DNA of 58,388 nt, from NCBI GenBank assembly GCA_937883755.1, contig CAKZYA010000027.1:1-58388 (forward strand), in the 5' to 3' direction. The notes beneath the pieces were generated by a model. The model was not told the origin of the DNA. It searched no databases and was given only the letters and a program-made list of their open reading frames with translations. Source of the stretch: an uncultured Flammeovirgaceae bacterium (GTDB lineage: Bacteria; Bacteroidota; Bacteroidia; Cytophagales; Cyclobacteriaceae). The position numbers and the translations under genes are program-made. Each line of letters starts with the position of its first letter. Position 1 is the stretch's first letter. This document shows, in pieces, positions 7,720 to 15,962 of the stretch.

Positions 7720-9102
7720 CTATTTAATTACTTCAGGAATACCGTAGGGACCATCTTTCAGTAGCACGATAGACGGATTAGGTACGTTGACAGATACAAT
7801 AGCGCGTTGGATAGCCTCCTCGGTTATTCGAGTGATCTTTTCTTCGTCAGTAAGATTCTGCCTTTCAGACTGGTCTAGTAGTTTAAAGCCCGCAACACCC
7901 GGTAGATGTTCGTACTCAGCATCGGGAATTTCCAGAGCACAGTAAATCAGGTTTTCCTCACGCTCAATGCGAGTGAGCACCTTGCTCCACATCTGCACCT
8001 GCCACTGCTCCTGAATCATCTCCCACTTCGGGTCGCTAATCATTCGCAGAAAATCTTCTTTACCGTGCTTCGCCAGTAGTTGTAGGGATTGCTTGTAGCC
8101 TTGTCCCCCTACCGGATCAGTATCAGTATTTTTGGCAACGATGATGATTTGCCCACTAGGTTTTACCGCCCGGGCAGCTTCAATAGCTGCTTTTCCGGCT
8201 TGGTAATGATTAATCCCTACAAAACCCGCCGGGATAATTACAATATCATAGTGCTGCTCCAACGGAACTACCACGTACTCCCGTATTTTTTGCACCGCGG
8301 CCTGATGGGCTTCTACCAGATCACCGGCGTATACTCCGGTTATTCGTTTTTCAGCATCCAGAGTGGTATTCACCAGAAAATCACAACCCGCCATCTGGGC
8401 GACCTCTAGCGATTCATCGTTGAGAGGATTGCCTTCCAGTACCAAGTCAGCCGCTTTAGCCGAGCTCAGAAACTTGGCTCCATGAAATATCTTGAGTGTT
8501 TTGATACCCACAACACCCGGACAAATACCTTTGCGCCCACCGGATGCTCCGGCCATAAAGTGGCTTTCTACCAACCCGGTTACAATCTTCAGATCAGCTT
8601 CGTAGTACTGTTTATTAATGGTTACCTCCGAGCCGCGAGAGGTAGTTCCCAGATAGATTAGATGATCGTCGTTATCATACTCGTGGTTGGTAATGTTCAC
8701 CTCACCTAATTCCGATTCCTGTAAGCCCAGCATGGCTTCAATTTCATCTGCCTCCATATTACGATGTGAACCCGCCCCAATAATTACCGTAATTTGCGGC
8801 TGAGTAAACCCGGCATCGAGCAAAGTACGGATGATATAACGCATGATTCCGTGTTCACCTCGGTAGGGAACCGGACGGGTATTATCTGATACCACAATCA
8901 CGGCCCGGGCATCAGTACTCGCAGCAATTTTCTGCTTGCCAATTTGCAGTAATGAAGGAGAATTGATAGGATTCTCTAAAGCACTGGTAATTCCTTCCGG
9001 TAGCGCTATCGCCTCTGGATTTCCCACCATCCCCCGTACATCTACTGGATATTTGCAGTTGACATCAATGAATCCGGTACCGTATTCTATTTTTAGTTGC
9101 AT
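7720..9102 (-). CDS. LarA-family nickel-pincer-type racemase/epimerase
   Basis: A 460-aa protein of the LarA (DUF2088) family. The founding member racemises lactate using a covalently bound nickel-pincer nucleotide. Family motifs are intact: SDNTRP (72-77), H113 in GAGSH, H181 in VESHFMAG, K191 in SGGRKGICPG and H207 in FHGAK. The spacing H181-K191-H207 equals that of the characterised enzyme (174-184-200), so the pincer lysine and nickel ligands are present. The cofactor genes larB, larC and larE are not in this window. The substrate is open, because many LarA homologues act on other 2-hydroxyacids or sugar acids. The start at 9102 gives the expected N-terminus. Confidence 0.85.
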   Translation of the reverse strand: MQLKIEYGTGFIDVNCKYPVDVRGMVGNPEAIALPEGITSALENPINSPSLLQIGKQKIAASTDARAVIVVSDNTRPVPYRGEHGIMRYIIRTLLDAGFTQPQITVIIGAGSHRNMEADEIEAMLGLQESELGEVNITNHEYDNDDHLIYLGTTSRGSEVTINKQYYEADLKIVTGLVESHFMAGASGGRKGICPGVVGIKTLKIFHGAKFLSSAKAADLVLEGNPLNDESLEVAQMAGCDFLVNTTLDAEKRITGVYAGDLVEAHQAAVQKIREYVVVPLEQHYDIVIIPAGFVGINHYQAGKAAIEAARAVKPSGQIIIVAKNTDTDPVGGQGYKQSLQLLAKHGKEDFLRMISDPKWEMIQEQWQVQMWSKVLTRIEREENLIYCALEIPDAEYEHLPGVAGFKLLDQSERQNLTDEEKITRITEEAIQRAIVSVNVPNPSIVLLKDGPYGIPEVIK

Positions 9103-9386
9103 GTTATGATTATTCTTTATTCTTATTTTAAGTCGTTCTTAGCAGCTTTCAAATCATCGGTTTGCAAATAGAGCAGATTTAGCCAGAATCTATAAGACTA
9201 AGGGGGACGAAAATTTCTTGAGAGTCATAATCATGAATAAATAAACTAAAACAAGCTATGAAATCGATTAAAAACAGTAATCCAAAATTACCTCATATAA
9301 CTTTTACTCAGTGTCATGAGATTATTCAATATCTATAGAAGGAGCAGACAGGCTCAATATCCTACAAAGACTCGCAGGTGAATGAA

Positions 9387-10715
9387 ATGACTTTTACCCT
9401 GAATAAAGTTGAAAGGAAAAAGTTCTCTCTATTTTTTGAGTCAGTAGATCCCCATCTAACTGTCGGCGAGAATGATGCGGAAAAAGAAATTAAGTTCAAT
9501 CTACATAATGCACCATTTAATAGTATAAGCCAATTGTATGGCGGAAGATTTTTTATTTCTAATCGGTCAATGAATGTAAGTAGTGACTCAATGTCAGCAA
9601 CTATCATTGCAAGTGTTGATAGATTGACGAACGAAGAACATCGGCAATATAAGACCGCTTTTCACAGGGCCGTTAAACTAATAGATAAGCCACTGAATCT
9701 TCGAGACTGCATTCAGACTAATAACATAACAATATTGTTTGATAATAGAGTTAGTAAAAACAGTTCTATATCCGTCAAACTAGGTACAAATAGTTTTGAC
9801 TTAACTAGTTTCCAGGTATATAACTCAAATTATCTACTAATTGAGAGCTACGATAAATTGCAATGGGAAGATTTTAGAGATTGTGTGTATGCAATTATGA
9901 AGGGGTATGCATTAATTTCTGGGTTTTTGGCATTTGAAGACCTCTACTACTTTTCATATTCTACTACCAAAAAAGATACTATTGAAGGCTTTGCGTACTA
10001 CTCTGAGAGAGGAGATATTTATTCTCATTTTCCAATAATTACTACCAACCCCTATTCCAAAGTACAAAATCAGTCTATTCACGACGAGTCTTTTAACAAA
10101 ATGAAGCCTGTTAGCTCTGAAATATTTTCAGAGTTATGCCTTAAATCAATGGCGATTTCTGAATTTGAAACGGCCATTTTGACTTATGTAGAGGCTTCAA
10201 CTGCAACGCTATTATTACGTGTACAAAGTTATTTCGTGATTTTAGAAACCTTAGCTAACCTATTCAAAGAGAGTAAAAAACAACAGAAGAGCAGTCTTAA
10301 ACTTAAAAAGAAAGTGCTTCGTGAACTGAGAAAGACAATACAGTCTACTGATTTAGATGGCGAAGGAAAGTCTTTCTTTGAGAAGAAAATTGACAATTTA
10401 AATCAACAGCCAAATTCTGAAAGGCTAGAAGATGTGTTTTCTCATATAGGTATTGAGTTATTAGAAGAAGATAAAGAAATTATCAAAAGAAGAAATGACT
10501 ATTTGCATGGGCGCCTGTACAAACTTGAAGATACGAGAGAGAATCGCGAGGAAAATGATCGTGACCTTTTATACGTTACCATGCGGATGTGCACTATTTT
10601 AGCCGCGTTAATGATAAAAGCTGTAGGCTACTCAGGATGGATTATAAATCACCCCAAAATCTGGGAGGTACAAACAAAAAAGTTTATAGACGAAAAGCAT
10701 TTCAGAAAAATCTAA
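9387..10715 (+). CDS. Hypothetical protein with HEPN-like C-terminus
   Basis: A 442-aa soluble protein from the ATG at 9387. A GTG three codons earlier is possible, but the AGGTGA there serves better as a ribosome binding site. The first 300 residues are not recognised. The C-terminal third is helical and carries R372-NDYL-H377, the Rx4H motif of HEPN ribonucleases, in a KRRNDYLHGR context. HEPN proteins cleave RNA and are common in abortive infection and toxin systems. The gene is AT-rich, stands alone, and its stop overlaps that of the convergent phosphotriesterase homologue by three bases. A role in defence is inference from the motif and the codon use only. Confidence 0.6.
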   Translation: MTFTLNKVERKKFSLFFESVDPHLTVGENDAEKEIKFNLHNAPFNSISQLYGGRFFISNRSMNVSSDSMSATIIASVDRLTNEEHRQYKTAFHRAVKLIDKPLNLRDCIQTNNITILFDNRVSKNSSISVKLGTNSFDLTSFQVYNSNYLLIESYDKLQWEDFRDCVYAIMKGYALISGFLAFEDLYYFSYSTTKKDTIEGFAYYSERGDIYSHFPIITTNPYSKVQNQSIHDESFNKMKPVSSEIFSELCLKSMAISEFETAILTYVEASTATLLLRVQSYFVILETLANLFKESKKQQKSSLKLKKKVLRELRKTIQSTDLDGEGKSFFEKKIDNLNQQPNSERLEDVFSHIGIELLEEDKEIIKRRNDYLHGRLYKLEDTRENREENDRDLLYVTMRMCTILAALMIKAVGYSGWIINHPKIWEVQTKKFIDEKHFRKI

Positions 10716-11737
10716 ACCAATCGCTTCCGAATAGGAAATGTATCAGCAGGATTCTTCACCAGCAATTGATCAATATCCTCCTTGCTAAAGCCTAGCTTCT
10801 TTAGTTCGGGTACAAATTTATTGAACAATACGGCATAGCCACGGTACTCACCGCCGTTGGGTTCGCCTACGTGGTACCAACCGGCATCGCAGGAAACGAG
10901 TATTCGGTTCAGGAATCCGGCTTCTTTTAGGTCACGTACTTGCTGGGCGTGGTTGGCGTAGTTGCTTTCGCTGATACCGTCAATCTCTATCCAAGCTCCC
11001 TGCTCAGCCGCTTTCAAGTGGTTGTTGTAACCTCTGTTCTGCGCGTGTACCCAAATAAATGCACTTGGGTGAACTCCAGTATCCTGAACAATCTCTATTT
11101 CTTCCAAAGCTGCGGCTGCATCGCCCGTATGAGCGGCAATGGTCAACCCCGTTTCCCGATGCGTAAGGGCAGCAGCTTTTACCAGCTTTCGGTCGTAGTC
11201 CACCAGCGGGCCATCGTTCACCCCAATCTTGATAAATCCGGGATGAATATCTGTTCCGTCAATACCGTCTTCAAACTCCTTAATCCAACGTTGCGCCAAT
11301 TGTTCGGGTGTTTCCTGGGCTACGTAGTCGGGAAGGAAAACACCATTTCGGGCACCGTAAAGTCCAGTGTTAGTAAGTATTTGCAGCCCGGTAGCTTCGG
11401 CTAGACGTTGCAGCAAGCGAACATCACGCCCCAAATAATTGGGAGTACACTCCACGAAGGTCCGGCAGCCTAAACGCTGAATTTCTTGCAAGTAAGGAAG
11501 TATCTTATCAAATGCTTCGTCGGCATCGTAGCGATCTGGACTGACCTGATCAGCACCCACGAAATCCACTAGAACGTGCTCATGCGCTAACGTCACTCCC
11601 ATTTGGGCGGGAGTGATCTTCTGCCGAACGGTCTGCACCGTAACTTCATCGGTACAGGAGAATGAACGCGGATACGTAAATCCAGCTATTCCAGCGATAG
11701 AAGATGTCTTAAGAAAACCTCGGCGAGAAAGATGCAT
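10712..11737 (-). CDS. Phosphotriesterase-family metallohydrolase, Tat-exported
   Basis: A 341-aa protein. It begins with a twin-arginine signal (SRRGFLK followed by a hydrophobic stretch to about residue 28), so it is exported folded. The TIM-barrel amidohydrolase ligands are in place: H52xH54 in LAHEHVL, the bridging K170 in GFIKIG, H203 in AAHTGD, H231 in WVHAQ and D284 in SCDAGW. Family members hydrolyse lactones, phosphotriesters or related esters, and the substrate here is unknown. It is divergent from the cytochrome b5-like gene and may share a control region with it. Confidence 0.85.
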   Translation of the reverse strand: MHLSRRGFLKTSSIAGIAGFTYPRSFSCTDEVTVQTVRQKITPAQMGVTLAHEHVLVDFVGADQVSPDRYDADEAFDKILPYLQEIQRLGCRTFVECTPNYLGRDVRLLQRLAEATGLQILTNTGLYGARNGVFLPDYVAQETPEQLAQRWIKEFEDGIDGTDIHPGFIKIGVNDGPLVDYDRKLVKAAALTHRETGLTIAAHTGDAAAALEEIEIVQDTGVHPSAFIWVHAQNRGYNNHLKAAEQGAWIEIDGISESNYANHAQQVRDLKEAGFLNRILVSCDAGWYHVGEPNGGEYRGYAVLFNKFVPELKKLGFSKEDIDQLLVKNPADTFPIRKRLV

Positions 11738-11798
11738 ACACGAATCTGATTTTTACAACGTTCAAATTATTGCTTTCTTCGCACAATCGCTAACTAAG

Positions 11799-12044
11799 AT
11801 GAATACCCTACCTGAGTACACCCCTCACCAATTAGCCCTCCGTAACGGACAGGATCGGGAGGAGGTATGGTGCGCTTATCAGGGGGTGATTTACGATGTC
11901 AGCAAATCGCGATTGTGGAGAACAGGTAAGCACTACGAACACTGGGCCGGACAGGATTTGACGCACGAATTGGCTGATGCCCCGCATACTGATTCCGTTT
12001 TTAGCCGTTTCAGTGCAGTAGGCAAACTCAAAACTTCAAGCTGA
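11799..12044 (+). CDS. Cytochrome b5-like heme/steroid-binding protein
   Basis: An 81-aa protein from the ATG at 11799; an in-frame open stretch back to 11613 lies over the neighbouring gene and is not used. It shows the small cytochrome b5-like domain: YTPHQLALRNGQ, VIYDVSKS, then GKHYEHWAGQDLTHEL and APHTDS, with H45 and H63 as possible heme ligands. No signal peptide is present, so it is probably cytoplasmic. The stop overlaps the ATG of the next gene (TGATG), which indicates translational coupling. Confidence 0.85.
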   Translation: MNTLPEYTPHQLALRNGQDREEVWCAYQGVIYDVSKSRLWRTGKHYEHWAGQDLTHELADAPHTDSVFSRFSAVGKLKTSS

Positions 12045-12673
12045 TGCGGTTACGACGACTCATTGCGCTAGTTTTACTGCTAGGCATACCTTTTTTTATC
12101 GGCTACCATTGGAAAAGCTGGACTAGCCCCATCGTACCAGAACTCTCCGAAGTTGAGATTAAAACGATGTTGATAACCGAAATCGAGGCTCTGGGCAAAA
12201 TAGAGTTGGTGAAGTACCAGTTTCAGGAAGTAACCGAAGTAAAAGAGCTGAGTCCGGAGTTTCTGAATATTCTAAAATTAGATACAGATGATAAAGCTAT
12301 TCTGATTACCCAGGGAGAAGCAGTGGGTTGTTTAGATCTGTTGAAGATCAGTGCTAATGATGTAGAAGTTACCGAGGACACGATTTGGATGCAGATACCC
12401 GAATCGGAAATCTGCTACTACAAACTGGATTTGGAAAAGACGAAGCTTTATTCAGTAGAAACCGGATTTTTTACCGACCGAGATCAGTTTATTTCCCGAG
12501 CTTACCGTCAGGCCGAACGCCAGATCCGCGAGGCCGCTAATAATTCCGGAATTTTAGAACAAACCGAAGTAAATGCTCACCGTATTCTCCGCCCCATGCT
12601 AGAAGAGCTTTCCGGTAAGACCATCATTTTCACGGAAAAACTTCCCCCGACACGAATTGCTCCGGCTAATTAA
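12044..12673 (+). CDS. DUF4230 membrane-anchored protein
   Basis: A 209-aa protein with one N-terminal membrane segment (about residues 5-21) and a periplasmic-facing remainder. The body fits DUF4230: a strand with ELVKYQFQEVTEVKEL, later QGEAVGCLDLLKI, IWMQIPESEICYYKLD, and a helix with DQFISRAYRQAERQIREAA. The function of the family is not known. It is coupled to the upstream cytochrome b5-like gene by a one-base overlap, so the two are probably made together. Confidence 0.75.
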   Translation: MRLRRLIALVLLLGIPFFIGYHWKSWTSPIVPELSEVEIKTMLITEIEALGKIELVKYQFQEVTEVKELSPEFLNILKLDTDDKAILITQGEAVGCLDLLKISANDVEVTEDTIWMQIPESEICYYKLDLEKTKLYSVETGFFTDRDQFISRAYRQAERQIREAANNSGILEQTEVNAHRILRPMLEELSGKTIIFTEKLPPTRIAPAN

Positions 12674-12784
12674 AGACTGTTACTCAACTAATTGCAGATT
12701 ACTTCAGCATTTTCTGTTGCTCTTAAGTTTACTTTTCCCCTCCTGAGAGTACTAAGCGGTACACAGCTTAACCAAAGTTTTATT

Positions 12785-13567
12785 ATGTACCCTTATTTGA
12801 AAAAAGGAAATCGTCTGCCTACCGTCACTGCCACTCAGATTTTACTAAACCGAGCTTTACGGCGAGGCGAAACCATTGCGGTAGATGGCGATTTCGGACG
12901 AAGAACCCGCGAAGCGGTTATCGCATTTCAACAGAATCACCGTTTAAAAGATGACGGAATCATTGGAAAAAATACTTGGGCAGCTCTGGTTCGTGGGCAA
13001 GGTTTGCAAGTAATTGATACAGTTGATGTAGCCAAAGCAGCTGATATCGGCTACGAAGATCGAGACATTCGTGATGCTGGAGGTGACCCCATTGTTAACC
13101 ACGGTATGAGTGGAGGATTACGGGTAGTACTCGATCAGATCCTAGCCCGAGGGCAACGCGGTCGCGTGGTATTACTGCGTTTTCACGGACATGGTTCACC
13201 AGGAAATATGGGACTATCAGCTGGTACTCGATCCGACGTACCTTCTTCCGAGTTTACCGCCGATTACTTTAACAACGAACGCTTTCGGAACTTTCTAACT
13301 CGCCTCGCTCCTCTTTTCTGCCCATTTGGCAGCGTAGAATTTCACGGCTGCCGAGTAGGCGGTGGGCAAGCTGGAAAACAGTTTGTGCAAGGATTTGCTA
13401 AGGCACTTAAAGTACCAGCAACGGCTGGGAAACAAACCCAATACGGTGGTGGTCGCTCTACTTTTCGCTTTGAGGGAGTTACCCGTACTGCTTTTCCCGG
13501 AGGGAAAACTTTAAAAAGTTGGTCGGCCTCACAGGCTGAAGCCGGACAGATGTCAGTTTATCGCTAG
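12785..13567 (+). CDS. Peptidoglycan-binding plus caspase-fold (DUF4347-like) protein
   Basis: A 260-aa protein from the ATG at 12785; the open frame extends to a TTG at 12692 that is not convincing. Residues 7-70 are a PG_binding_1 domain (AVDGDFGRRTREAVIAFQQ, DGIIGKNTWAAL). Residues 100-245 resemble DUF4347, a caspase-like fold: FHGHGSPG with H134/H136, FHGCRVGGG with C189, then GKQFVQGFAKALKVPATA. A His/Cys dyad is therefore present, so a cysteine peptidase is possible. No signal peptide is visible, which is odd for a wall-binding domain. It follows the DUF4230 gene by about 110 bases and could be co-transcribed. Confidence 0.7.
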   Translation: MYPYLKKGNRLPTVTATQILLNRALRRGETIAVDGDFGRRTREAVIAFQQNHRLKDDGIIGKNTWAALVRGQGLQVIDTVDVAKAADIGYEDRDIRDAGGDPIVNHGMSGGLRVVLDQILARGQRGRVVLLRFHGHGSPGNMGLSAGTRSDVPSSEFTADYFNNERFRNFLTRLAPLFCPFGSVEFHGCRVGGGQAGKQFVQGFAKALKVPATAGKQTQYGGGRSTFRFEGVTRTAFPGGKTLKSWSASQAEAGQMSVYR

Positions 13568-13616
13568 ATTTGGTTGAGAGTCGTTCTTTCACTTATCTGT
13601 GAAAACTACCAATACA

Positions 13617-14369
13617 CTAGTTCTTATCCTGCTTGGAAAAATCAGTATAACAGCGGTTGATAGCTAAAGCCAGATCATACTGACTAGAACGTTCAATAAA
13701 GTCTTCTTCAAAGCGGCAGAAGATCATAAAATCATCCAGCGATTCGTCAGTCAATCCAGTAATTTCACCAACCATTTCGCGATTGTACTTACGAGAAAGT
13801 TGCCGTCGCCGGTCATAATCCTGCTTGGCTTCCCTAGCCATGCGCTCATACTTGGCTCGGCGGCTAAACTGACTGGCAATAAATGATACCGGGTTGAGCG
13901 GACTGGCTTTAGGTTCGCGACGAGGACCGTCGTAGGAGCCGGGCACCGTCACCTTAGGAGATTCTTCCGGTAAGTCTTCTAGTGCCAGCACTGCTCGCTT
14001 GAAAGATTCTACGTCTTTAAAGGCAAACACCGTAACATTTTCTAGCTCGTAGGTTTGTTCGCTCATCCGAATTTGCAGATCGTAATTGTTGGCTTGGGCG
14101 GTATCACCAAAATGAATGAAAGCCGACTCAAAGCCTACCGACGAAATTCGGATAGTATCCTCGCGCTGAAACGTTAGATAAAAAAATCCATCTTCATCGC
14201 TAATCACCCCAGTTTCAGTAGCTAGATTCGTAACTGTGGCAAAAGATAGTGGCTCATCTTGATCATTAATAATATTACCCGAAAGCTGAATACTTCCTTC
14301 CGGCACACTTTGGGCGCTAACCCAAGAGGCTAGTGAGCAAAAACCAATAATTAAGAAAAAAGATTGCAT
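13617..14369 (-). CDS. Secreted carboxypeptidase-regulatory-like domain protein
   Basis: A 250-aa protein with a signal peptide (about residues 1-19, ending VSAQ). Residues 28-110 form a CarboxypepD_reg-like beta-sandwich (GNIINDQDEPLSFATVTN, GVISDEDGFFYLTF, IRISSVGFESAFI), the domain that also precedes many TonB-dependent receptors. Here no barrel follows. The remainder is basic and helical (about 165-205) and ends with an acidic stretch and two cysteines. It is probably periplasmic or on the outer membrane; its role is unknown. It is transcribed towards the caspase-fold gene. Confidence 0.75.
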   Translation of the reverse strand: MQSFFLIIGFCSLASWVSAQSVPEGSIQLSGNIINDQDEPLSFATVTNLATETGVISDEDGFFYLTFQREDTIRISSVGFESAFIHFGDTAQANNYDLQIRMSEQTYELENVTVFAFKDVESFKRAVLALEDLPEESPKVTVPGSYDGPRREPKASPLNPVSFIASQFSRRAKYERMAREAKQDYDRRRQLSRKYNREMVGEITGLTDESLDDFMIFCRFEEDFIERSSQYDLALAINRCYTDFSKQDKN

Positions 14370-14561
14370 AATTAAACTTCTAAATTACTGAAAATCCACA
14401 CGACACACTAGTAGTTAACATTTTTTAACTTCAGAAACTGTCCTCAATAACAGAGAAGACGACTGCACGGATAATTATCAATTATCCATTTTCAATTATC
14501 CCCTTCATTTAATACTTTACTCTTCCTAACTGATAAACCTGAAAAAAGATACGACAACCTC

Positions 14562-15962
14562 ATGACAAAACGCAACCTAAAATTCCTCTGCTCAGTAGCT
14601 GTTTTGCTACTTTCCAATCTGAGCATTTACGCTCAATCACCCTCAAACCCGCCAAATATTGTAATCATCTACGCCGATGACATGGGCTACGGCGATGTGG
14701 GCTGCTACGGAGCTGAGGATATCAAGACACCCAATATTGATCAGATCGCTCAAAACGGAGTCAAGTTTACCGAGTTTTACTCAATCTCCCCAGTTTGTAG
14801 CCCCTCCCGCTACGGACTCATGACAGGGCGTTACCCCGCCCGAGATGGTATTCATGGAGTGTTTTTTCCTGAAAGCTGGACCGGAATGGACACTGCCGAA
14901 GTTACAATGGCAAATATGCTCAAGGAAGTCGGTTACGCTACTGGAGTAGTCGGAAAGTGGCACCTAGGCCATCGGCACGAATATTTGCCATTACAACGTG
15001 GTTTTGACTACTATTTCGGCATTCCGTATAGTAATGACATGGAAGCCGTGGTTTACCTTGAAGGCAATGAGTTGGCCGAAGAAGATGTGGATCAGCACTA
15101 CACTACCCGAACTTACGCTGAAAAAGCAGTGCAGTTTATTGAAGAGCATCAGGATGAACCCTTTTTCCTATATATGCCCCACTCTATGCCACACGTACCG
15201 CTGTATGTATCCGAAAAGTTTGATGGCTCATCCGATCGGGGCTTATATGGTGATGTGATTCAGGAACTGGATTGGAGTGTGGGCGAGGTACTAAAAAAGT
15301 TGCAAGAGGTGGGAGTGGATGAAAACACTGTTGTAGTGGTATCCAGTGATAACGGTCCTTGGCTTACCATGATCGACCACGGCGGTTCGGCAGGACCACT
15401 CCGCTGTGGTAAACAAACTACCTTTGAAGGTGGCATGCGCGTGCCCTGCGTAATGCAATGGAAAGCCCAAGTAGAAGCTGGGCAAACCATTGATGGGATG
15501 CACAACATGATGGACTGGTTTCCTACTTTAGCGACTATTACCGGAGCCTCTGTACCCCAAGACCACCCTATCGATGGGGAGAATATCACTCCAGTTTTGC
15601 TAGAAGGCAAAGAGCGGCAGGGTGATCAACTCATGTATTACTCGCATCGTACCAACGATATAGCGGCTTACCGGAAAGGTGACTGGAAACTCAAACTACC
15701 CATGGAAAACCCGTATCGGGGGCGTTACCTTTACAAAGGTGAGGAACCGCACGGGATGCTGCTTTTCAACTTAGCCGAAGACCCCGGTGAGCAGAATAAC
15801 TTAGTTGATCAACACCCGGAAAAAGTAGCCCAGATGCAACAAGAAATTGAAGTGTTCAAGCAAAACCTGGGCGAAACCCGCGAGACTCATCGCTTTAAGC
15901 CTCCAGCAGATCGCAGTCACGAGGAGTATTTGAAGAAAACCTACGGAAACAGCCAACGATGA
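14562..15962 (+). CDS. Type I sulfatase (arylsulfatase family)
   Basis: A 466-aa exported protein with a signal peptide (about 1-25, ending YAQ). It belongs to the alkaline-phosphatase-fold sulfatases. D39 and D40 in IYADDMGYGDVG bind calcium. C79 in VCSPSR is the residue converted to formylglycine by an anaerobic or FGE-type maturase. GKWHLG and VSSDNGPW complete the active site. It hydrolyses sulfate esters, probably on a polysaccharide or oligosaccharide. Its stop overlaps the ATG of the second sulfatase by four bases (ATGA), so the pair is translationally coupled and likely acts on the same substrate. Confidence 0.92.
   Translation: MTKRNLKFLCSVAVLLLSNLSIYAQSPSNPPNIVIIYADDMGYGDVGCYGAEDIKTPNIDQIAQNGVKFTEFYSISPVCSPSRYGLMTGRYPARDGIHGVFFPESWTGMDTAEVTMANMLKEVGYATGVVGKWHLGHRHEYLPLQRGFDYYFGIPYSNDMEAVVYLEGNELAEEDVDQHYTTRTYAEKAVQFIEEHQDEPFFLYMPHSMPHVPLYVSEKFDGSSDRGLYGDVIQELDWSVGEVLKKLQEVGVDENTVVVVSSDNGPWLTMIDHGGSAGPLRCGKQTTFEGGMRVPCVMQWKAQVEAGQTIDGMHNMMDWFPTLATITGASVPQDHPIDGENITPVLLEGKERQGDQLMYYSHRTNDIAAYRKGDWKLKLPMENPYRGRYLYKGEEPHGMLLFNLAEDPGEQNNLVDQHPEKVAQMQQEIEVFKQNLGETRETHRFKPPADRSHEEYLKKTYGNSQR

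Noticed and set aside
12692-12784. N-terminal extension of the caspase-fold protein from TTG, which gives a weakly hydrophobic leader
   Set aside because: The leader is not a convincing signal peptide and the ATG at 12785 starts directly before the peptidoglycan-binding domain.
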